Of a stretch of 64,000 nucleotides of DNA, positions 34,663-44,677 are shown one piece after another. Made by a program: the position numbers and the translations under genes. The first letter of the stretch is position 1; every line of letters begins with the position of its first letter. The stretch is taken from NCBI GenBank assembly GCA_964572955.1, contig CAZNGY010000002.1, forward strand, positions 43,244 through 107,243, in the 5' to 3' direction. Source of the DNA: UBA3775 sp964572955. GTDB taxonomy: Bacteria > Bacillota > Clostridia > Lachnospirales > Lachnospiraceae. The notes under the pieces were generated by a model. That model ran no database searches. It was not told where the DNA came from and saw only the letters and a list, made by a program, of their open reading frames with translations.

Positions 34663-36423
34663 TTAATCTGTTTTAAACTGTGAATAATACAGATTTGCAT
34701 AAAAACCATCTGCCACAATAAGATCTTCGTGATTTCCCGTTTCAATAATATGACCATCTTTCATAACAATGATCAAATCCGAATTCTGTATTGTTGACAA
34801 TCTGTGTGCTACAACAAAACTTGTTCTTCCCTCCATAAGTTTCATAAACGCACTCTGGATTTTCTGCTCTGTTCTGATATCAATAGAAGAAGTTGCCTCA
34901 TCTAAAATCAGCATCGGCGGCAGGCTCAACATAAGTCTTGCTATGCAGAGAAGCTGCTTTTGTCCCTGACTGAGAGAACCTCCTCCCTCTGCTATAAACG
35001 TATCATATCCATTTTCAAGTCTTGTTATAAAACCATGTGCATGTGCTGCTTTTGCAGCTTCAATGATTTCGTCCATTGTTGCATCAGGTCTTGCCATTGC
35101 AATATTTTCTTTTATTGTTCCGGAAGCAAGCCATGTATCCTGCAATACCATACCATAACAGCCTCTCAAATCCTGACGATTCATGTCGTATATATCTGTA
35201 CCGTCAATTTTTATTCTTCCGCTATCGGCGTCATAAAATCTCATAAGAAGATTTATCAAGGTAGTTTTTCCGCATCCGGTAGGTCCTACAATTGCCACCT
35301 TCATACCAGGGGTTACATTAAGATTGAAATTTTCAATTAAAGGTTTTTCCTTTACATAGGAAAAACTTAAATTTTCAATTTCTACGCTTCCCTTTACTTT
35401 TTTAAGCTTAACTGACCCTTCCCTATCAGGTGTTTCTTCTTCCTCTTCGAGTATATCAAAAATTCTGGAGACACATGCAAGTGCCCCGGTAAGTTCCGTA
35501 ACAACTCCGCTTATTTCATTAAAAGGTTTCGCATACTGACTTGCGTAACTGAGAGCTATACTGAGTCCTCCTATCGTAAGGCTGCCTCTTCCTCCTATAA
35601 TTGATGATGCTCCAGCAAGTGCGGCCCCTGCGTACACAATAGCATTTATAAATCTCGTCGAAGGGTTTACAAGTGATGAATAAAATGTTGCATCAAGAGA
35701 ACATTCCCTCAAGCGATCATTTATTTCATTAAACTCTTCAATCGATGCTCCCTCTCTGCAATACGCCTTAACAAGTTTTTCATTTCCTATTATTTCGTCT
35801 ATATATGCCGTCTGTTCTGCCCTGGTTGTACTTTGAAGTATAAACAGCCTGTGCGTTTTCTTTGCTATAAAAGCAGCAACAAAAAGCGAAACCGGCGTAA
35901 TCAGAACAACAATAAGGGCTATAAACCCGCTTATTCTGATAAGAAAAAGAAGTGTTCCCACAATTGTAATGATTCCGGTAAAAAGCTGTGTAAATCCCAG
36001 TAAAAGACCGTCCGCAAATGTATCTGCATCCGCTATGATTCTGTTTACAATGTTTCCGGTCTGAGTACCGTCAAAATATTTCATCGGCAGTCTTGAGAGT
36101 TTATCGATTGCATCCTGTCTGATGTCTCTTACCGTATTAAAACTTATTCTGTTGTTTATGAGATTCATGACCCAATTTGAAAGAGCCGAAATACATATAA
36201 ACACAGCAACCCAAATCATCCTGTTGATTATCTCTTCAAAGTTTACTGTTCCCGGTCCTGTAATATAATCGATTGCCTCTCCGATAAGTACCGGAGCATA
36301 AAGTGCCGATGCCGTAGATACAAAAGCAAGCAGTACTGACAAAACCATACGGAATCTGTATTTCTTTAAGTAAACAAGAACCTTTTTTAAAGTTCCGACA
36401 TTGTTCTTCTGCTTTATCTTCAT
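34663..36423 (-). CDS. ABC exporter subunit, fused membrane and ATPase domains (second half of heterodimer)
   Basis: 586 residues: six membrane helices (about 20-320) and an ABC domain (about 345-586) with Walker A GPTGCGKTT, signature LSQGQKQ, and Walker B MLILDEATSSID. The Q-loop sequence and the catalytic glutamate after Walker B are standard. It overlaps the end of the partner gene by 4 bases (ATGA), so the two half-transporters are made together and probably form a BmrCD/LmrCD-type heterodimer. Substrate unknown, possibly drugs, lipids or peptides. Confidence 0.93.
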   Translation of the reverse strand: MKIKQKNNVGTLKKVLVYLKKYRFRMVLSVLLAFVSTASALYAPVLIGEAIDYITGPGTVNFEEIINRMIWVAVFICISALSNWVMNLINNRISFNTVRDIRQDAIDKLSRLPMKYFDGTQTGNIVNRIIADADTFADGLLLGFTQLFTGIITIVGTLLFLIRISGFIALIVVLITPVSLFVAAFIAKKTHRLFILQSTTRAEQTAYIDEIIGNEKLVKAYCREGASIEEFNEINDRLRECSLDATFYSSLVNPSTRFINAIVYAGAALAGASSIIGGRGSLTIGGLSIALSYASQYAKPFNEISGVVTELTGALACVSRIFDILEEEEETPDREGSVKLKKVKGSVEIENLSFSYVKEKPLIENFNLNVTPGMKVAIVGPTGCGKTTLINLLMRFYDADSGRIKIDGTDIYDMNRQDLRGCYGMVLQDTWLASGTIKENIAMARPDATMDEIIEAAKAAHAHGFITRLENGYDTFIAEGGGSLSQGQKQLLCIARLMLSLPPMLILDEATSSIDIRTEQKIQSAFMKLMEGRTSFVVAHRLSTIQNSDLIIVMKDGHIIETGNHEDLIVADGFYANLYYSQFKTD

Positions 36424-38186
36424 ACCTCATTCACCTGCTTTCCACCGTTTTTCCGGTTGATGCCTGTGTTATATATTTCTCTGTAAATTGCATTTACTTT
36501 AAGAAGTTCATCGTGTGTTCCGATTCCGGATACCTTTCCGTCATCCAAAACAACAATTACATCTGCATACTGTACTGATGATGCTCTCTGACTCACAATA
36601 AAAGTAGTAGGTTTATAGTCCAGATTCTTTATTGCCTTTCTGAGTGCCGCATCCGTAGCGTAATCCAATGCTGATGCAGAATCATCAAGTATAAGTATAT
36701 CAGGCTTTTTCACCAATGCTCTTGCAATACTTACTCTCTGTTTCTGACCTCCTGAAAGATTATTTCCGCCCTGCTCCACAATTCTTTCAAGTCCCTCGTT
36801 AATATCACCTTCCTCGGAACCTGCAAGGAAACCATATGCCTGTGCATCGTAAAGTGCATCCTTCATATCTTCCACACTTCCTTCAGGATTTGCAAATTTC
36901 AGATTACTTCTTATGTCTCCCTTAAAAAGAACCGCTTTCTGCATTACAATTCCGATTCTCTCTCTGAGTTCTTCTTCTTTTATTTCCCTTACATCATTTC
37001 CAAAAACCTTAACCGAGCCGCCTGTTACGTCATAAAAACGCGGGATAAGGTGAACAAGCGTTGATTTTCCGGAACCCGTTCCGCCGATTATTCCGACCGT
37101 CTGTCCCGGATAAACTTTAAGATTAACATCAGAAACGGCTTCCGATGTACCCTCATGATATGCAATTGAAGCATGATCAAACCATACAGCCGGGATTTCA
37201 TCATCTTTATCAAGGCAAAGACTGAGTTTTCCGTCTTCCATTCCCGGTTTTATATCAAGAATGTCTGCCACCCTGTTCGCACTTGCCAACGCCTTCGTTA
37301 TTGTAACTATAAGGTTTGCAAGCTTAATAAGTTCAACAAGAATCTGTGACATATAGTTGTAAAGCGCAACTGTCACACCGACTGAAATATACCCGTTATT
37401 TACCCTTACTCCGCATACATAAATAAGCACTATTATTCCGGCATTTATAATTACTTGTGTAAGTGGGTTTGTAAGGGCTGAAACCCTTGCTGCCGCAAAC
37501 GAAAGATTTCTCAATTCCCCATTCGCTTTTGCAAACTTTTCCTTTTCCTTTTCTTCATTACGGAAAGCTCTTATTACCCTTACACCATTAACATTCTCCC
37601 TTGTAAGACTAAGTACGTTATCAAGCTTTTTCTGAACTTTTCTGTATCCGGGAATCGTTACCGCTATAACCGAAAAAACAACTATCGAAAGTGCAGGTAT
37701 TACTGCAACAAATACCATTGCTGCCGATACATCTCTCGTAAACGCCATAATCATTGCACCAAAAACTATAAACGGTGAACGTAATAGAAGTCTGAGTGCC
37801 ATATTGACACCGTTCTGAAGTGTATTTATATCACTTGTCAGTCTTGTAATTAAGGTATCCGTTCCCAGTCTGTCAATATCCTTGAATGACAGCGTCTGAA
37901 TATGAGCAAAAACAGCACTTCTGACATTTGAAGCAAAATATACTGAAGCCTTTGCCGAAAAATACTGTGCAATTACGGATGCCGCAAGTCCCACTGCCGC
38001 AAGCCCTGCAAGTACAAAACACATACGCACACAATATCCGCCGTCTCCGTTTCCTATACCATTATCAATAAGCTTCGCCACAACAAGCGGAACGATAAGT
38101 TCCAGCAGTGCCTCAAAAAGTTTAAGAAGAGGGCCCATGAAACATGCTAGATGAAGCCCATTAAAATATTTCAACAATCGTTTCAA
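36420..38186 (-). CDS. ABC exporter subunit, fused membrane and ATPase domains (first half of heterodimer)
   Basis: 588 residues: six membrane helices and an ABC domain with Walker A GGTGSGKST, signature LSGGQKQ and Walker B ILILDDSASALD. After Walker B the usual catalytic glutamate is aspartate (LDDSAS), whereas the partner has DEATS. This asymmetry marks one degenerate site, typical of heterodimeric exporters. The start is a TTG 9 bases after GGAGG. It precedes the partner gene with a 4-base overlap. Confidence 0.93.
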   Translation of the reverse strand: MKRLLKYFNGLHLACFMGPLLKLFEALLELIVPLVVAKLIDNGIGNGDGGYCVRMCFVLAGLAAVGLAASVIAQYFSAKASVYFASNVRSAVFAHIQTLSFKDIDRLGTDTLITRLTSDINTLQNGVNMALRLLLRSPFIVFGAMIMAFTRDVSAAMVFVAVIPALSIVVFSVIAVTIPGYRKVQKKLDNVLSLTRENVNGVRVIRAFRNEEKEKEKFAKANGELRNLSFAAARVSALTNPLTQVIINAGIIVLIYVCGVRVNNGYISVGVTVALYNYMSQILVELIKLANLIVTITKALASANRVADILDIKPGMEDGKLSLCLDKDDEIPAVWFDHASIAYHEGTSEAVSDVNLKVYPGQTVGIIGGTGSGKSTLVHLIPRFYDVTGGSVKVFGNDVREIKEEELRERIGIVMQKAVLFKGDIRSNLKFANPEGSVEDMKDALYDAQAYGFLAGSEEGDINEGLERIVEQGGNNLSGGQKQRVSIARALVKKPDILILDDSASALDYATDAALRKAIKNLDYKPTTFIVSQRASSVQYADVIVVLDDGKVSGIGTHDELLKVNAIYREIYNTGINRKNGGKQVNEV

Positions 38187-38216
38187 TTAACAATTCCTCC
38201 ACACCTTTATAAAAAT

Positions 38217-38753
38217 TTATCTGCCTATCGTAAACGTTGATAACATCTTGTCTACTTCCCGCTGGTGAGCCTTGTCACTGAGTGTGGATATGACAAAATT
38301 ATATCCCTGATAATCAATGTAATACATATATGCATATCCGCCCTCTTCCGTTTCATATGCAACATATATTGCCGGATAATCTTCACTTCCTACCGTTGTA
38401 TTCATAAATGCCAGGTTTGTTCCATCTGTCTGATTGACAATTGCAAGCGTTTCATTAAGGTCCTGATTAGGATCGTACTTTCCCACATAAACGTAACAGT
38501 CGCACTCTGCCGAATCAAGTTCTTTTATCTGATACATGTCTATACTTTTCTGACTCGTTATAAACTCATACTTTCTGGTATTAAATGTCAGCTTGTAGTC
38601 AAACGTTCCTATAGCCGTTCTGTATCCGGAATTAACATACAGAATTGCCGTAAGTGTAATAACTGCACATAAAACCGCAAATAAAACTGCAATTTTAACT
38701 GCCTGTTTCACTGAAAAGTTTTTTACCTTTTTTTCTTTGTCTTTTTTATTCAC
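38217..38753 (-). CDS. membrane-anchored extracytoplasmic protein of unknown function
   Basis: 178 residues starting at a GTG after GAGGTAAC. A very basic N-terminus (MNKKDKEKKVKN) and one membrane helix (about 18-42) are followed by an extracytoplasmic domain of about 135 residues with many Tyr and Asp. The domain layout resembles the C-terminal domain of the zinc-ribbon protein at 42927-43838, including a closing helix ending in a short basic or aromatic tail. I do not recognise the family. It precedes the ABC exporter genes by 30 bases and may be cotranscribed. Confidence 0.65.
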   Translation of the reverse strand: MNKKDKEKKVKNFSVKQAVKIAVLFAVLCAVITLTAILYVNSGYRTAIGTFDYKLTFNTRKYEFITSQKSIDMYQIKELDSAECDCYVYVGKYDPNQDLNETLAIVNQTDGTNLAFMNTTVGSEDYPAIYVAYETEEGGYAYMYYIDYQGYNFVISTLSDKAHQREVDKMLSTFTIGR

Positions 38754-38799
38754 GTTACCTCAAATCCATCGCAATTACGCGATATTTTAGTATTTACTT

Positions 38800-39513
38800 T
38801 TATTCACATTCCAAAAATTCCACTACCGCATAAATTTCGTTTTTATCATTCCTTAAACATATAATCTCCCCGTCCTGCAAAAAATATCTTTCAGGATAAA
38901 AAACCTCTCCGAGATGTGCCTGTTTCTTGTATTCTGCACGGACTTCCGTTATTGTACCTGTCCGTTTTCTGAAATCAGACGCAATTTTTATATACTGCGA
39001 ATTATTTACATGATTAAGAGAATCCAGATTATGTCTGCCGATTGTAAGCGGAGTAAGTTTTTCTCCTCCATCCTCAGGGAGTTTTATTTTTCTCGGTTTG
39101 TAATTCATCGGAAGCTTTTCACTGACCTCATATGAGTTCTTCATCTGCTCATCAATTCCTGCCGGTTTCATCTCACTCAGATTCATAAGTATCCATATAC
39201 AGTTTCCCCTTGCAAGAACCTCACCCGATTCCGTCCGCATTTCACAGTTTCTTGAACCCATAAAACCCCTGAATTCATAAGGAAATGTTGATATAATTAT
39301 TTTTTCCGCATGTTTCGGATACCTCTTCACCTCAATCTGCCATGAAGCTATCATCCATGCCCTGTTTATACTTCTCATGACATCCGTTCCGTACCCGACA
39401 TCCTCAGATTGGAAGGTTGCCGCATCCTGAAAATAATCAACAATTGCCGGAAGAGTCAAATACTCCCTGCCGTCGGTTTCACTGTATCTTACCCTGCTGT
39501 AAAAATTATACAT
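38800..39513 (-). CDS. acyl-ACP thioesterase (FatA/FatB-like double hotdog)
   Basis: 237 residues from the ATG complementary to 39511-39513, preceded by AGAGG. Two hotdog repeats: the first has AWMIASWQIEVKRYP and NCIWILMNL, and the second carries the LDSLNHVNNSQY motif with the catalytic asparagine and histidine of plant-like acyl-ACP thioesterases. The enzyme releases free fatty acids from acyl-ACP. Gut Clostridia often have one such gene. The start overlaps the end of the zinc-ribbon gene by 8 bases. Confidence 0.9.
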   Translation of the reverse strand: MYNFYSRVRYSETDGREYLTLPAIVDYFQDAATFQSEDVGYGTDVMRSINRAWMIASWQIEVKRYPKHAEKIIISTFPYEFRGFMGSRNCEMRTESGEVLARGNCIWILMNLSEMKPAGIDEQMKNSYEVSEKLPMNYKPRKIKLPEDGGEKLTPLTIGRHNLDSLNHVNNSQYIKIASDFRKRTGTITEVRAEYKKQAHLGEVFYPERYFLQDGEIICLRNDKNEIYAVVEFLECE

Positions 39514-40705
39514 TTCCCATGCCTCTTTCCCACGAATCATACTGATTCTTTTTTTCACGATGTTTTAGTACGGCATTTATAATAAATAAAACAACTGCCA
39601 CCGCCAATGCAATCGCTCCAATGAGAAAAAGTCTTTCCGTTAAACTATCCATATATACTTTAAAAACATTGTACATACTGTATTTCCCATACTGACCTTC
39701 AAAATAGTCAACCAACATTTTTGCTCCAACTCCACAGAGCAATCCCTTAAGTCCTGCAAATAAAACGGCAAATCCGGAATAAATGCACACAAGTCTCGGT
39801 TTATGCTGATTGAGCAGGAATATAATAAAGATGAAAAACAGTGCCGCAATACCCAAAACAGCATTTAAAACAACTGTTATCATTACGCCGGTCATAAGTT
39901 TGGAAAATCTTATTACATCTGAACTTCCGCCGTAAATGTCCTCTTTTGAAAGTGAAATTTTTTCGACACCTGACTCATCAATTAGTTTTTCTATTTTTTT
40001 ATACTCGGATTTAGTAAGCTCACGACCTCTGATTTCTTCGATCAGTTCTTCATTTTCCTCAATCAAACTTATTATGTCCTCTTTTTTTACGGAAATCTCG
40101 TCCCTTTCTCCGCAAACAACTTCCACATATTTATCAGCTGTACTAAGTATGTATTTTCCGATAGTCGTATCATCTATAATATCTGCAATATCTTCCTCTT
40201 TAAGTCTGTCCTTCTGTTCATCATCCATCTTATCATATACATACTCTGCCAGAGTTGTATCATTATCATAACCTTCTGATTTATCAAGCAGATAGCCGAT
40301 TTGAATTTCCGAACACTTTATACCTCCGAACGCAGATTCAAAAAGTTTTTCCGGCATACAGGAAGTTATTGATGAACCGAGAATTATTGCCGTTACTATA
40401 CCTGATACAATAAGGGTCAGTACAATGCTGAATAATGTACACACCACTATGGCTGCCGTACTTCTTTTTTTCCTGTTTCCATAGCCGTAACCGTAATCTG
40501 CACATGAGCCGTCCGCCTGCACATCGCCGGAGTAATCAGATTCCGCTGTTTCAGTTTCTGCTGTTTCAGTTTTTTCACCCGGAAAAACACCCGATCCGTC
40601 ACACTGATTCATATTTTCAACAACTTCCGTTTTTATCTGTCTTCCGCACCCGGAGCAAAATCTTGCTCCGTCTGTAATTAATCTGCCGCATTTACTGCAA
40701 AACAT
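39506..40705 (-). CDS. zinc ribbon multi-pass membrane protein of unknown function
   Basis: 399 residues from the ATG complementary to 40703-40705, which has GGAGG 5 bases upstream; a longer frame lacks such a site. The N-terminus MFCSKCGRLITDGARFCSGCG is a zinc ribbon. A Thr/Glu-rich linker leads to one membrane helix (about 85-110), an extracytoplasmic acidic helical domain of about 170 residues, and then three or so membrane helices at the C-terminus. The acidic domain is rich in Glu, Asp, Ile and Leu and may be a coiled coil. No family is recognised. It shares the ribbon with four other proteins in the window. Confidence 0.7.
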   Translation of the reverse strand: MFCSKCGRLITDGARFCSGCGRQIKTEVVENMNQCDGSGVFPGEKTETAETETAESDYSGDVQADGSCADYGYGYGNRKKRSTAAIVVCTLFSIVLTLIVSGIVTAIILGSSITSCMPEKLFESAFGGIKCSEIQIGYLLDKSEGYDNDTTLAEYVYDKMDDEQKDRLKEEDIADIIDDTTIGKYILSTADKYVEVVCGERDEISVKKEDIISLIEENEELIEEIRGRELTKSEYKKIEKLIDESGVEKISLSKEDIYGGSSDVIRFSKLMTGVMITVVLNAVLGIAALFFIFIIFLLNQHKPRLVCIYSGFAVLFAGLKGLLCGVGAKMLVDYFEGQYGKYSMYNVFKVYMDSLTERLFLIGAIALAVAVVLFIINAVLKHREKKNQYDSWERGMGNV

Positions 40706-40862
40706 TTTTACCTCCAAAGCCTGCCGGCACCTTTTACTTTTAAGATTAAACCCCAAATTGTACCTCTCCGCAAAAACCGGACTTTTCCGCCAAAGAAAAA
40801 AAAGAGGAACATGACATCCGCACATCCCTCCGTTCTTTTATTTTAGTATTCTGATGCCGGAA

Positions 40863-41402
40863 CTAATTTGCTGCAAGCTTCTGCTGTGCAATCCAGGCTT
40901 CTTTTCTTGCTTCAATTCTGTCATTTTCGAAAAGTTCCCACTCATACTGCTTCTTCTCAAGATTTGAAAGAAGCATATTGTAATCAGCCATGAAAGAATC
41001 ATACTCTTCCTTTACTGAATTGTATTCTGTTTCCTTTTCATTCATAACAGGAGTCATCTTTTTAAATTTTCTGCTGTTGATAAACTTATAAATCAAAGAA
41101 GCTGCAAATACTGCCGTTGCAGGAATAATAAAGAAATCCTGCATTGTATTACTAAGACCTGCATATACGAAAAATACAAACGCAATGAAAGCTACTATAA
41201 GAAAATAATTACCGCATGAACCCTGGTATGTATAATCAGCCTTGTATGAAACATAGTCTGACTTTGTAGTCAGGAATTTCTCTTCAATACTGTCTTTTTC
41301 ATCCTTGAGTCCCTTAAGCTTCTCATTCATTATATCAATATCTGCCTGAGCCTGTTTAACCTTTTCCTTCATTTCTTCAGTTGTTTCATTTACTGTCTGC
41401 AT
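40863..41402 (-). CDS. coiled-coil membrane protein of unknown function
   Basis: 179 residues starting at the ATG complementary to 41400-41402 with GGAGG 5 bases upstream. Residues about 5-45 and 125-170 are charged heptad-like helices (MKEKVKQAQADIDIMNEKLK), flanking two membrane helices at about 65-105 separated by a short loop. The ends would lie in the cytosol and could pair as an antiparallel coiled coil. No family recognised. It lies 158 bases upstream of the zinc-ribbon gene at 39506-40705 on the same strand. Confidence 0.6.
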   Translation of the reverse strand: MQTVNETTEEMKEKVKQAQADIDIMNEKLKGLKDEKDSIEEKFLTTKSDYVSYKADYTYQGSCGNYFLIVAFIAFVFFVYAGLSNTMQDFFIIPATAVFAASLIYKFINSRKFKKMTPVMNEKETEYNSVKEEYDSFMADYNMLLSNLEKKQYEWELFENDRIEARKEAWIAQQKLAAN

Positions 41403-41611
41403 ATACCCCTCCAAAAACCAGTATACGGACCTTAGTCCTATTTTATTTCCTTTTTTTAGGATACAGAGAAAGTCTCAATATGTCAATATTTTGTTGCTTT
41501 TTTTTAAGGTTTTTTCAGTATTTTCCCATTAATCCGATTGAACCTTTAAGAGTGTCATGTTATACTGATTTTCGTATAAATTTATCAAAAATCGGGGGTT
41601 TAACCAGTAAA

Positions 41612-42889
41612 ATGAGAAAAAAGCTAAAAAAATTTACGGCACTTATCTGTCTTACATCTATACTTTGTATATCTGTCTGCGGATGCGGGGATAAAAAAGC
41701 AGGTTCCGAAAGTCCTTCAACCGGCACTTCCGATACCGTGAACCAGACCTCAGTAAATCTTTATCCTGATGCGGTCAGGCGCGAAATCAAAGAAAACTAC
41801 ACCCAGGACATGTCTGTAATTGAACGTTCTCTTCTTAATACCGGAAATACGGAAAGAATGCAGAATTTCATGAACAAGGCTTCCGAAGAAGACCTTGTTA
41901 CGGTTGCCTATATCGGAGGCTCAATCACTTATGGTTACACCGTAAAACCTACGGAATGTTATGCATACAAATTTAAAAACTGGGTTATGAACACATTCGG
42001 TACGGAAGTAAATTACGTTAATGCCGGAATCAGCGGAACTCCTTCCGTTCTCGGCAATCTCCGCGTCGAGCGTGACGTTCTTTCTGAAAATCCTGACCTT
42101 GTAATTATAGAATTTGCTGTTAATGACGGCTCATCAGATGAATACAAAAATTCATATGAAAGTCTTATTACCAAAATTCTTTCTTCAAATGAAAACACTG
42201 CAGTAATGCTTCTTTTCTGTATAACCGACACCGGACACACATGTCAGAGCTGGATGAGCGAAATCGGATATCATTACCAGCTTCCTATGGTCAGCGTGGT
42301 TAATTCCATGAACGAGGAAGTAAAAGCCGGAAACATAGCTTTTTCCGACTACTCAAAAGACGGTTCACATCCTACACCTGACGGTCATACATGGATTGCA
42401 GAATATCTTGAATATGCCTGCACAACAATTTATAACATGGATTTTGAAACCGACCATTATGAACTTCCGTCAAAACCATGCTTTGCAAATTATTATAAGG
42501 ATATGACTCTTTATACCAAAGATAATTTAAATCTAACTGACAGCGGAAGCTGGACAGATGGTGACAGTGTACAGAGTTTCCCTGACGGCTGGACTTATGA
42601 CAAATCAGGTGATAATTCACCGCTTACATTTACTGCGAATTTCAGATGCATGACAATTTTATATCATCAGCTCCCTCTTTCCGACACGTCGTACGGTTCT
42701 GTTGATGTGTATATTGACGGAGAACTCGTAAAAACAATCAATGCATGTGATAAAAACGGTTGGAACAATCCTACTTACGACATTACATACAGCTCAATGG
42801 AAAGTGCCTCCCATGTGGTAGAAATCAAAGCTTCCGAGGGTTCAGAAAAACTTGCATTTGAAATACTCGGAATTGCATATACAAAATAA
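41612..42889 (+). CDS. SGNH/GDSL-type esterase lipoprotein
   Basis: 425 residues from the ATG at 41612. A signal peptide with a lipobox-like VCGC (near residue 22) indicates a lipid-anchored protein outside the membrane. The catalytic blocks of the SGNH superfamily are present in order: VAYIGGSITYG (serine), NAGISGT (glycine), IEFAVND (asparagine) and DGSHPTPDGH (aspartate and histidine). A C-terminal beta-sandwich-like domain of about 130 residues follows. Such enzymes deacetylate polysaccharides or cleave esters on the cell surface. The upstream frame is rejected because it would mask the lipoprotein signal. There is no clean ribosome binding site (GGGGGT is 17 bases upstream). Confidence 0.85.
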   Translation: MRKKLKKFTALICLTSILCISVCGCGDKKAGSESPSTGTSDTVNQTSVNLYPDAVRREIKENYTQDMSVIERSLLNTGNTERMQNFMNKASEEDLVTVAYIGGSITYGYTVKPTECYAYKFKNWVMNTFGTEVNYVNAGISGTPSVLGNLRVERDVLSENPDLVIIEFAVNDGSSDEYKNSYESLITKILSSNENTAVMLLFCITDTGHTCQSWMSEIGYHYQLPMVSVVNSMNEEVKAGNIAFSDYSKDGSHPTPDGHTWIAEYLEYACTTIYNMDFETDHYELPSKPCFANYYKDMTLYTKDNLNLTDSGSWTDGDSVQSFPDGWTYDKSGDNSPLTFTANFRCMTILYHQLPLSDTSYGSVDVYIDGELVKTINACDKNGWNNPTYDITYSSMESASHVVEIKASEGSEKLAFEILGIAYTK

Positions 42890-42926
42890 AGAATTTATAA
42901 TCCAAAGAGGGATAAGGGAGAAAAAA

Positions 42927-43838
42927 ATGTTTTGTAAATATTGTGGAAGAACTCTTTTAAAAGGTGAAAAATGCAGCTGCAGCGGTTCCGTAAAAGCCTC
43001 CGGTGAATACGGATACAGAGAAGATGGCAGCTACAATTCCTCATACTCATCTTCCGAAGCAGGAGGATACGATTACAACAGCGGTTACTCTGACAGTTTT
43101 ACCGATTCATATAACGGATACAACAACCAGCCAAACACCGGAAGAACTTATAATGCTTCCTCAAGAGCTTCAACTCCTGTTCTTATAATTTCCGTAATTG
43201 TCATCATGCTTATAGTAATCATAATCATAGGCTTTGTTTCAAGCATGATTTTAAAGGATTCAAGCAACATCGAATACAACTACGATGATAATGCGGTTTA
43301 TGATGAAGACTACAAATGGGAAGATGATAAGTATTCCTCTTCATCCTCTACTGCATATACAACCGGCACGTTATCTGACACAACCTACGAAAATGAATGG
43401 GCAAATCTCGTAATTCCGATTCCGGCACGATATGAAGCATGCGACAGCAATACTCTTGCCGAATATTCCGGTGATATTGATGAATGTGTATTTCTTGCTT
43501 ACAAGGGTTCTACAGGTGTTATTTCAGTTTACATATGCAATAAAGACTGGGCAAAAGAATATGCAACCGATACTATTTTGGAATCATATGTTGAATCTTA
43601 CACAGAAAGCCTGATTGAAGGCGGCTGGGAATCTTCCGACATTTCCGATTATGAATTTGAAACTGTCAAAATCGGCGGCAATAATTATCTTACTGCAAAC
43701 GTCGAAATCCAAAATTACGGCAATGTTGCATTTCTTCTTCACAGAATAGATGGCGGCTATGTATACATAACGATAGACGATCTTAACCGAAACCGTACAG
43801 ACAAAATTATTGATTCGTTTGAGGGTTATAATCAGTGA
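42927..43838 (+). CDS. zinc ribbon membrane protein with extracytoplasmic domain
   Basis: 303 residues from the ATG at 42927, with GGGAG just upstream. N-terminal ribbon MFCKYCGRTLLKGEKCSCSG (one CxxC pair, then CxC), a Tyr/Ser/Gly-rich linker (about 25-85), one membrane helix (about 90-115), then an extracytoplasmic domain of about 175 residues starting YENEWANLVIPIPARYEA, which may be a PsbP-like fold. Function unknown. It ends in a TGA that overlaps the GTG start of birA, so the two are translationally coupled. Confidence 0.75.
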   Translation: MFCKYCGRTLLKGEKCSCSGSVKASGEYGYREDGSYNSSYSSSEAGGYDYNSGYSDSFTDSYNGYNNQPNTGRTYNASSRASTPVLIISVIVIMLIVIIIIGFVSSMILKDSSNIEYNYDDNAVYDEDYKWEDDKYSSSSSTAYTTGTLSDTTYENEWANLVIPIPARYEACDSNTLAEYSGDIDECVFLAYKGSTGVISVYICNKDWAKEYATDTILESYVESYTESLIEGGWESSDISDYEFETVKIGGNNYLTANVEIQNYGNVAFLLHRIDGGYVYITIDDLNRNRTDKIIDSFEGYNQ

Positions 43839-44659
43839 AAGACAGCATATCAAAAGAAGCAATTTTAGGCAGTTTTAAGAATATCCCTCCTGATTTTTCA
43901 ATCAGGATAATTGATTGTGTTGATTCAACAAACAGCTATCTTAAAAGACATTCTGATGAACTTACAAAAGGAAATCATCTTCTGATTGCTCTTTCTCAGA
44001 CCTCCGGAAGAGGACGGATGGGACGCAGTTTTAAATCCCCTGAATCAGGGATTTACATGAGTTTACTCCTCCATCCCCAAATTCCTGCTTCAGAATCACT
44101 TCATTTGACTACTCTTGCTGCTGTTGCCGTTTCCGAAGCAATTGAAAATGTCTGTAAAATCAATGCTGATATAAAATGGGTCAATGATATTTATGTAAAC
44201 CATAAAAAGGTATGCGGTATACTTACCGAGGCATCAATAAACAATAAGACCTTCAGTCTTAATTATGCTATTGTCGGTATAGGAATTAATGTTGAAGAAC
44301 CTGACGGCGGATTTGATAGAGAGATTTCCTCAATTGCAGGTGCTCTCTATAAGACGAAAAAAGCCCCAAAGGATACATACAACCGGCTGATAGCATCAAT
44401 TATCGAAAGATTTTTTTACTATTATTTAAATTCCGACAAAAAAAACTTTTTGTCAGAATATAAAAAACGTTCCTGCATAATCGGCAGGAAAATCTATATA
44501 ATTGAAAATATATTTGAACCGAATAAACTTATCGGTGCAACTGCGCTTGACATTGACGAAGAATGTCACTTAATCGTCAGGCTGAACGACGGAACCATTA
44601 AAGAGCTGTCTTCCGGAGATGTAAGTATAAGAACCGAAGATATGCTGAAAAGCCAGTAA
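43835..44659 (+). CDS. birA: biotin-[acetyl-CoA-carboxylase] ligase, no DNA-binding domain
   Basis: 274 residues, starting with GTG in the overlap with the preceding gene; GAGGG lies 9 bases upstream. The catalytic biotin-AMP binding motif is SGRGRMGRSFKSPESGIYMS (about residues 53-72), followed by DIKWVNDIYVNHKKVCGIL. The N-terminal helix-turn-helix of the bifunctional E. coli-type protein is absent (the catalytic domain begins near residue 15), so this is a plain ligase that attaches biotin to carboxylase subunits. The C-terminal SH3-like domain is present. Confidence 0.94.
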   Translation: MKDSISKEAILGSFKNIPPDFSIRIIDCVDSTNSYLKRHSDELTKGNHLLIALSQTSGRGRMGRSFKSPESGIYMSLLLHPQIPASESLHLTTLAAVAVSEAIENVCKINADIKWVNDIYVNHKKVCGILTEASINNKTFSLNYAIVGIGINVEEPDGGFDREISSIAGALYKTKKAPKDTYNRLIASIIERFFYYYLNSDKKNFLSEYKKRSCIIGRKIYIIENIFEPNKLIGATALDIDEECHLIVRLNDGTIKELSSGDVSIRTEDMLKSQ

Positions 44660-44677
44660 TAAATAAAGGAGGTCAAT